Part shown: positions 59,484 through 64,000 of the stretch, one piece after another
Position numbering within the stretch: position 1 is the first letter of the stretch
Layout of the letters: every line of letters begins with the position of its first letter
NCBI RefSeq assembly: GCF_934617235.1
Contig: NZ_CAKTTZ010000005.1
Location: 1-64,000, forward strand
Origin: an uncultured Ellagibacter sp.
Lineage (GTDB): Bacteria; Actinomycetota; Coriobacteriia; Coriobacteriales; Eggerthellaceae
DNA length: 64,000 nt
Reading direction: 5' to 3'
Program-made: the position numbers and the translations under genes
The notes under the pieces: generated by a model
Databases searched by the model: none
What the model was told of the DNA's origin: nothing
Seen by the model: only the letters and a program-made list of their open reading frames with translations

Positions 59484-59850
59484 GTTGCTCGCGTGAGCGA
59501 TTATCATGTTTCGCTCCCATTTCTCCTGCAACCGCTTAAAAATTAATTTCTTGCTTTATCACTCTACTGTGATAAAGTGTGAGCCGTTCGAAAGAGGCGT
59601 GCGAGGAAACCACAAGGCCTCGAAAGGATGCAAGTAACGTGAACGCAACATCCGAGAGGCTGCAAGCGTTTACAATGAGTTGTCGCACGGCACGCGGAAG
59701 GCGCTCGCTGCCAGCTGCACAGCACGCGGGCGGAAGCTGATCGCAAGCAGCCGCGAAGCAGAACGGGGAGTGCAATCCGACCCGTCGCAGCACGCGGATG
59801 GGAGACGCTCGCCAAACTTGCCGCACGATGAAGAAGGAGAAGGTACGACC
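59484..59850. other. Leader region of the histidine operon
   Basis: No gene is supported. An operator-like palindrome is at 59554-59577. Three copies of CACGCGG (59691, 59723, 59791) sit in the GC-rich second half, with possible GCGG/CCGC hairpins. No T-box consensus, histidine-rich leader peptide or clear terminator was seen. Confidence 0.5.
59554..59577. promoter_or_regulatory. Palindromic operator candidate before the his genes
   Basis: CTTTATCAC (59554-59562) and GTGATAAAG (59569-59577) are exact inverses around TCTACT. The AT-rich setting and a TTGCTT (59551-59556) suggest overlap with the promoter. Confidence 0.55.
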
Positions 59851-61548
59851 GTGAATTACACAACGCCCTCGGGGTTTCGCGACATTCTCGCCGATGAGGC
59901 AGCACGCCGCGAGGAAGCCGCGTTCGAGGTGCAACAACTGCTGTCGAAAAACGGCTACGTCCCCGTGGAGACGCCCACGCTCGAGATCATGGACGTTATG
60001 AACGCCGGCGGGCGCGTGCCGGGAACCCCGTTCAAGCTCTTCGATTCGCGCGGCGACCTGCTGGCGTTGCGTCCGGACGTCACGCTGCAGATCGCGCGCA
60101 TGTGCGCAACGCGCCTTGCTGGTCAGCCAGGTCCCTTCCGCTTCCGCTACCAGGAGCGAGTTTTCCGCGAAGCAGAAGGCCGCCCGCAAGCGGAAGCGCG
60201 CGAGATGACGCAGGTGGGCGTCGAGCTCATCGGCGAGGCTGGCCCTGCCGCAGACGCCGAGGTCATCGCCCTGCTCGCCGAATCACTTGAGCAGATCGGG
60301 GTGGGGGATTTCCGCATCTCGGTCGCCACGGTGGGCGTGCTGCGGGCCCTGCTCGCAGGTTGCGGCGCCAGCGACGCGTGGAAGTCGGGCGTGCTTTCCG
60401 CCTACCACGCGAGCAACTTCGTCAAGCTCGACGAACTCACGGGGAAAGGCGCGCAAGAAGCGGGGGTTGCACCCGTCTTCGCGCAGGCCATCCGCGCGCT
60501 CGCGAATGTTCGCGGCGGGCGAGAGGCGGTCGCGCGCGTACGAGATCTGGTAGCGCCGCTCGGTTGCCAGGACGGCCTGGCCGACCTCGAACGGACCCTC
60601 GAGCAGCTCGACGAGAAGGGCCTGGCCGATCGCATCTTCGTCGATTTCTCGGTCATGAGCTCGTTTGACTATTACACAGGAATCGTGTTCGTCGCCTTCG
60701 CCCCCGAACTCGGAGCGCCCCTTGGCTCCGGCGGACGCTACGACAACACGATCGGCGCTTATGGCGAAAGTCGCCCCGCAGCAGGATTCGCCTTCTACCT
60801 CGACCAGGCGCTTGCCGCAGCCGCGACCGAGCAGCAGGCGGGCGCGCGCCCGCTGCGCATCGCCGTGCCCAAAGGCTCGCTTAACCCCGACTCCATCGCG
60901 TGCCTGACCGCTTGCGGCCTCGACACGACAGGCCTCGCCGACCCAGGACGCCAGCTCATCATCCGCAACCCTGGTGTGGAATACATCATCGTGCGCCCCT
61001 CCGATGCCCCGGTGTTCGTGGAACTCGGCGCGGCCGACTGCGGCATCTGCGGCGAAGATTCGCTGCTCGAAGCCGCAACGGGCACCGTCGAGCTTGTGGA
61101 CCTCGAATTCGGCGCCTGCCGCTTCATCGTGGCCGAGCCCGAAGGGGCATCCGAGCGCGTCGCCGAGCACTACCGAACCTGCGGCTCCATCCGCGTAGCC
61201 ACGAAGTACCCGCGCATCACCGAGTCCTATTACGCAAGGAAAGGCGAGCAGGTCGAAATCGTGAAGCTTCACGGCAACATCGAGCTCGGGCCGCTTACGG
61301 GCCTTTCCGAGCGTATCGTCGACATCACGGCGACAGGCCGCACGCTTCGCGAGAACAACCTGGTCATCGTGGACGAAGTCCTCTCATCGACGGCGCGCTT
61401 CTTCGCGAACCCGTGCGCGTTTCGGACCGACCCGCGCGTGGTCGAGCTCGCGGACAAGCTGCGAGCGGGCGCCGAGGCGGGCCTGTGGGACGCGACCGTC
61501 ATCGCCGGAAGCGACCAACCAGGTGCGAGCGTAAGCGCAAGCGCGTAA
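59851..61548 (+). CDS. hisZ-hisG: Fused ATP phosphoribosyltransferase, regulatory (HisZ) plus catalytic (HisG) parts
   Basis: 565 residues from GTG 59851 (AAGGAGAAGG upstream). Residues 1 to about 325 are HisZ, a catalytically dead histidyl-tRNA synthetase paralogue: TPSGFRDIL start, motif-2-like RFRYQERVFREAEG and GGRYD near the end. From about 333 (RIAVPKGSLNPDS) it is short-form HisG with the PRPP-binding region DLEFGACRFIVAEPEG and the ending IVDEVLSSTARFFANP. It catalyses the first step of histidine synthesis, joining ATP and PRPP. HisZ and HisG are normally separate subunits of a hetero-octamer; the fusion fixes their ratio. First gene of the his operon. Confidence 0.93.
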   Translation: MNYTTPSGFRDILADEAARREEAAFEVQQLLSKNGYVPVETPTLEIMDVMNAGGRVPGTPFKLFDSRGDLLALRPDVTLQIARMCATRLAGQPGPFRFRYQERVFREAEGRPQAEAREMTQVGVELIGEAGPAADAEVIALLAESLEQIGVGDFRISVATVGVLRALLAGCGASDAWKSGVLSAYHASNFVKLDELTGKGAQEAGVAPVFAQAIRALANVRGGREAVARVRDLVAPLGCQDGLADLERTLEQLDEKGLADRIFVDFSVMSSFDYYTGIVFVAFAPELGAPLGSGGRYDNTIGAYGESRPAAGFAFYLDQALAAAATEQQAGARPLRIAVPKGSLNPDSIACLTACGLDTTGLADPGRQLIIRNPGVEYIIVRPSDAPVFVELGAADCGICGEDSLLEAATGTVELVDLEFGACRFIVAEPEGASERVAEHYRTCGSIRVATKYPRITESYYARKGEQVEIVKLHGNIELGPLTGLSERIVDITATGRTLRENNLVIVDEVLSSTARFFANPCAFRTDPRVVELADKLRAGAEAGLWDATVIAGSDQPGASVSASA

Positions 61549-61596
61549 TCAACCATTCAATCACTAAGACGTTTCGACATAAGAAGGGAACACATC

Positions 61597-62922
61597 ATGC
61601 GTCGAGTCATTCTGAAGGAAGGCGAGCAATTCAAGAGCTCGCAGATCAACCGCACGGGAGCGTTCAATGCGGGCGCCATCGCCGCCGCGACCTCGATCAT
61701 CGAGGAAGTGCGCGAGCGAGGCGACGCGGCGTTGCGCGACTTCACCGCCAAGTTCGACGGCGTCGAGGTGCAGGACTTCCGCGTGCCGCAGGAGACGATC
61801 GATGCCGCCGCAGCCCAATGCGACGAGAAGACGGTCGCCGCGCTTGAACACGCCGCCGAGCAGATCCGCGAGTTCCACGAGCGTCAGAAGCAGCAAAGCT
61901 GGATCGCGACGCGCGAAAACGGGGCGATCGTCGGTGCGAAGGTGACCCCGCTCGAATCCGTAGGCATCTACGTTCCCGGCGGACGCGCGCTCTACCCCTC
62001 AACCGTTCTCATGAACGCCATCCCCGCATCGGTCGCTGGCGTCGAGCGCATCGCCTGCGTAACGCCCCCGTCCAAGGACGGCTCGCTCGATTCCGCCATC
62101 CTCGCCGCCTGCAAGATCGCCGGCGTGACCGAAATCTACTCGGTCGGCGGCGCCCAGGCAGTCGGCGCGCTCGCTTACGGCACCGAAACCATCGAGCCAG
62201 TCGCAAAGATCACCGGTCCCGGCAATGCCTACGTTGCCGCCGCGAAGAAGATCGTCTCGGGCGATGTGGGAATCGACATGATCGCAGGTCCCTCCGAAGT
62301 GTGCGTCGTCGCAGATGAGACGGCAGATCCCGCGCTCGTCGCCATCGATCTTATGGCCCAGGCCGAACACGACCCCTTGGCCGCCTGCTATCTCGTCACC
62401 TTCTCCGAGGAATACGCCGACAAAATCGAGGCCGCCATCGAGCGCCACGTGAAGCACTCCACGCGCGCGGAGATCACCATGGCATCGCTCAACGACCACG
62501 GCCTGATCACCATCTGTCCCGACCGCAAGGCTGCCGTCCAGGCGGTGAACGTGATCGCCCCCGAGCACCTGGAGCTGCATGTGGAAAGCGCCATGGACCT
62601 GCTCGGTTCCATCAAGAATGCGGGCGCGATCTTCTTGGGCGAATGGACCCCGGAGGCTGTCGGCGACTACGTGGCCGGCCCCAACCACACGCTTCCCACC
62701 GGTGGCACCGCGCGCTACGCAAGCCCGCTTTCGGTCGAGGAGTTCGTGAAGAAGTCGTCCATTATCCAATACACCCCCGAAGCACTCGCGGCCGACGCCG
62801 ATTCGGTCATGACGATCGCGCGCCACGAGGGCCTGTGGGCGCACGCGATGAGCGTCGAGCTGCGCTGCAACGAGCTCGCTGGCAAGCCAACCGAAGTCGA
62901 CGCAGGTGAGAGCGTTGAATAG
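61597..62922 (+). CDS. hisD: Histidinol dehydrogenase
   Basis: 441 residues, normal length, from ATG 61597 (AAGGGAA upstream). Family landmarks are all present: [13 protein letters not shown], the NAD-binding stretch [45 protein letters not shown], zinc-ligand region [14 protein letters not shown], and [20 protein letters not shown]. It oxidises histidinol to histidine in two NAD-dependent steps, using Zn. It lies 48 bases behind the HisZ-HisG fusion and overlaps the hisC start. Confidence 0.96.
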   Translation: MRRVILKEGEQFKSSQINRTGAFNAGAIAAATSIIEEVRERGDAALRDFTAKFDGVEVQDFRVPQETIDAAAAQCDEKTVAALEHAAEQIREFHERQKQQSWIATRENGAIVGAKVTPLESVGIYVPGGRALYPSTVLMNAIPASVAGVERIACVTPPSKDGSLDSAILAACKIAGVTEIYSVGGAQAVGALAYGTETIEPVAKITGPGNAYVAAAKKIVSGDVGIDMIAGPSEVCVVADETADPALVAIDLMAQAEHDPLAACYLVTFSEEYADKIEAAIERHVKHSTRAEITMASLNDHGLITICPDRKAAVQAVNVIAPEHLELHVESAMDLLGSIKNAGAIFLGEWTPEAVGDYVAGPNHTLPTGGTARYASPLSVEEFVKKSSIIQYTPEALAADADSVMTIARHEGLWAHAMSVELRCNELAGKPTEVDAGESVE

Positions 62923-63982
62923 CGTGCGTCAATCCGCCCCACAGCTGCAGGGGCTTACGCCTTACGACCCGAAATACCTCCCCGCGAGGGCGTACCTTTC
63001 GGCGAACGAGAACCCGCGCGACGTGGAGACCGAAATCCGCCAGAAGATCATCAGCGCCATCCGTAAGGTGCCTTTGAATCGCTACCCTGATCCGTTAGCC
63101 AACGACCTGCGCGACATGATCGCCGAAGCGAACGGGCTCGACCGCGACCAGGTGCTTCTGGGCAACGGCGGCGACGAGCTTTTGTTCAACATCGCGCTCG
63201 CCTGGGGAGGGCCGGGACGCAAGTTCCTAAACCTGCCGCCGACATTCTCGGTGTACGCCGCCAACGCGCGCCTCACGAACACCGAGGTCGTCGACGTGCC
63301 TCGCCTTGCCGACTACTCTATCGACGAGGAGGCGGTGCTCGAACGCGTCGGGCAGGGGGACATCGACTACGTCATCGTGGCAAGCCCGAACAACCCAACC
63401 GGCAAGCTTGCGAACGAGGAATTCCTCGTGAAGCTCCTCGACGCTACCGACGCGCTTGTCCTCGTCGACGAGGCATACTTCGAGTTCTCCCGCACGACGA
63501 TGCGCCCCTACCTTGCGACGCACAAGAACCTTGTCATCCTGCGCACGTTCTCGAAGGCGTTTTCGCTCGCGGGCGTCCGCATGGGATACATCCTGGGAAA
63601 TGCCGAGGTCATCCGCGAATTTCTGAAGGTGCGCCAACCGTATTCAGTCGATGCCGTCTCGCAGGCGATTGCGCGCGAGGTGTTCTCGGCGCGCCAGAAG
63701 TTCGAGCGGGGCATCATGGCGATCATTTCCGAACGCGAGCGCATGCTGCAAGAGCTGGCGAAAGTGCCCGGCACCACCGTGTATCCTTCGGATTCGAACT
63801 ATATCCTCTTCAAGATCGAAGGAGCCGACAAGGTGTGGGAGACGCTCTACGCGCGCGGCATCCTCGTGCGCGACTTCTCCCATGCGCCGATGCTCGAGAA
63901 TTGCCTTCGCGTATCGATAGGCACCGAAGAGGAAAATGACGAGTTTCTTGTCGCACTGCGCGAAATCGCGACAGGCAAGTAG
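62906..63982 (+). CDS. hisC: Histidinol-phosphate aminotransferase
   Basis: 358 residues if started at GTG 62906; TTG 62915 has the better ribosome site (AGGTGAG) and GTG 62924 is also possible, so the N-terminus is uncertain by a few residues. A fold-type I PLP enzyme: YLSANENP, GNGGDELLFN, the aspartate region IVASPNNPTG, DEAYFEFS, and the PLP lysine in RTFSKAFSLAGVRMGY (about residue 213). It transfers an amino group to imidazole-acetol phosphate. It overlaps the hisD end, showing translational coupling. The next gene starts 12 bases after its stop. Confidence 0.94.
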   Translation: MRALNSVRQSAPQLQGLTPYDPKYLPARAYLSANENPRDVETEIRQKIISAIRKVPLNRYPDPLANDLRDMIAEANGLDRDQVLLGNGGDELLFNIALAWGGPGRKFLNLPPTFSVYAANARLTNTEVVDVPRLADYSIDEEAVLERVGQGDIDYVIVASPNNPTGKLANEEFLVKLLDATDALVLVDEAYFEFSRTTMRPYLATHKNLVILRTFSKAFSLAGVRMGYILGNAEVIREFLKVRQPYSVDAVSQAIAREVFSARQKFERGIMAIISERERMLQELAKVPGTTVYPSDSNYILFKIEGADKVWETLYARGILVRDFSHAPMLENCLRVSIGTEEENDEFLVALREIATGK

Positions 63983-63994
63983 GAAGAGGTCCAC

Positions 63995-64000
63995 ATGAGC
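63995..64000 (+). CDS. Start of the next his-operon gene, probably hisB (partial)
   Basis: Only ATG AGC lies in the window, preceded by GGAAGAGG at a normal distance. Being 12 bases behind hisC, it should belong to the operon; hisB (imidazoleglycerol-phosphate dehydratase) is the usual next gene, but the sequence itself cannot show this. Confidence 0.4.

Noticed and set aside
59680..59850. N-terminal extension of the HisZ-HisG frame
   Set aside because: Open but without a ribosome site, and HisZ homology starts exactly at the GTG 59851 behind AAGGAG.
59600..59850. T-box or histidine attenuator before the his operon
   Set aside because: No T-box consensus, no run of His codons in a short frame and no terminator-antiterminator pair could be found.

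Overview
The window reads as chromosome of an obligately anaerobic actinobacterium of the class Coriobacteriia, most likely family Eggerthellaceae (Slackia/Adlercreutzia/Eggerthella relatives); the genus cannot be fixed by eye. Reasons: high GC with frequent GTG starts, a fused hisZ-hisG gene, a gatC-gatA-gatB operon, two separate DMSO-reductase-family molybdoenzyme operons with DmsB-like iron-sulfur partners, and a giant BspA/InlB-repeat surface protein. No rRNA, tRNA, CRISPR array or transposase gene was found.

Layout. 1-2888: a 143-bp repeat element, then an xpaC-telA pair on the minus strand. 3096-13556: a metal-dependent amidohydrolase and a 2,994-residue surface protein. 13760-19555 (minus): a Tat-exported molybdoenzyme, its ferredoxin subunit, a TorD-like chaperone, a DUF4405-type membrane cytochrome candidate and a lipoprotein. 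Diverging from it, 19878-21783 holds an aquaporin-family channel and an ArsM-like methyltransferase. 22053-24572: lipoprotein and RecQ. 24641-26345: an apparent leader-peptide attenuator in front of an MHS-type transporter. 26597-31780: gatCAB and a phosphohexomutase. 31781-35745: the second copy of the repeat element, an AAA/DUF4143 ATPase behind a perfect palindrome, an AGCS symporter and a small protein. 35912-46528: an accessory block with an FHA protein carrying a sigma-70-like N-terminus, a Ser/Thr kinase with Sel1-like repeats, an OmpA-type lipoprotein, membrane and coiled-coil proteins, and a Fic-like protein that has lost its catalytic motif. 46810-51973: a second molybdoenzyme without signal peptide, its ferredoxin, a VOC-fold protein and an MFS transporter. 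52531-59483: four zinc-ribbon proteins followed by an ABC ATPase-permease fusion. 59851-64000: hisZ-hisG, hisD, hisC and the first codons of the next gene, probably hisB.

How it works together. The two molybdoenzyme loci look like alternative anaerobic electron-acceptor systems: one outside the membrane with its own electron-transfer anchor, the other apparently cytoplasmic and paired with an importer. The 37-45 kb block looks like a phosphorylation-signalling system (kinase, phosphothreonine-binding FHA protein, cell-envelope OmpA protein) of unknown output. The most unusual non-coding features are the ~145-bp element with terminal inverted repeats (two diverged copies in opposite orientations), the attenuator at 24.7 kb, and a 32-bp motif shared by two promoters in the signalling block.
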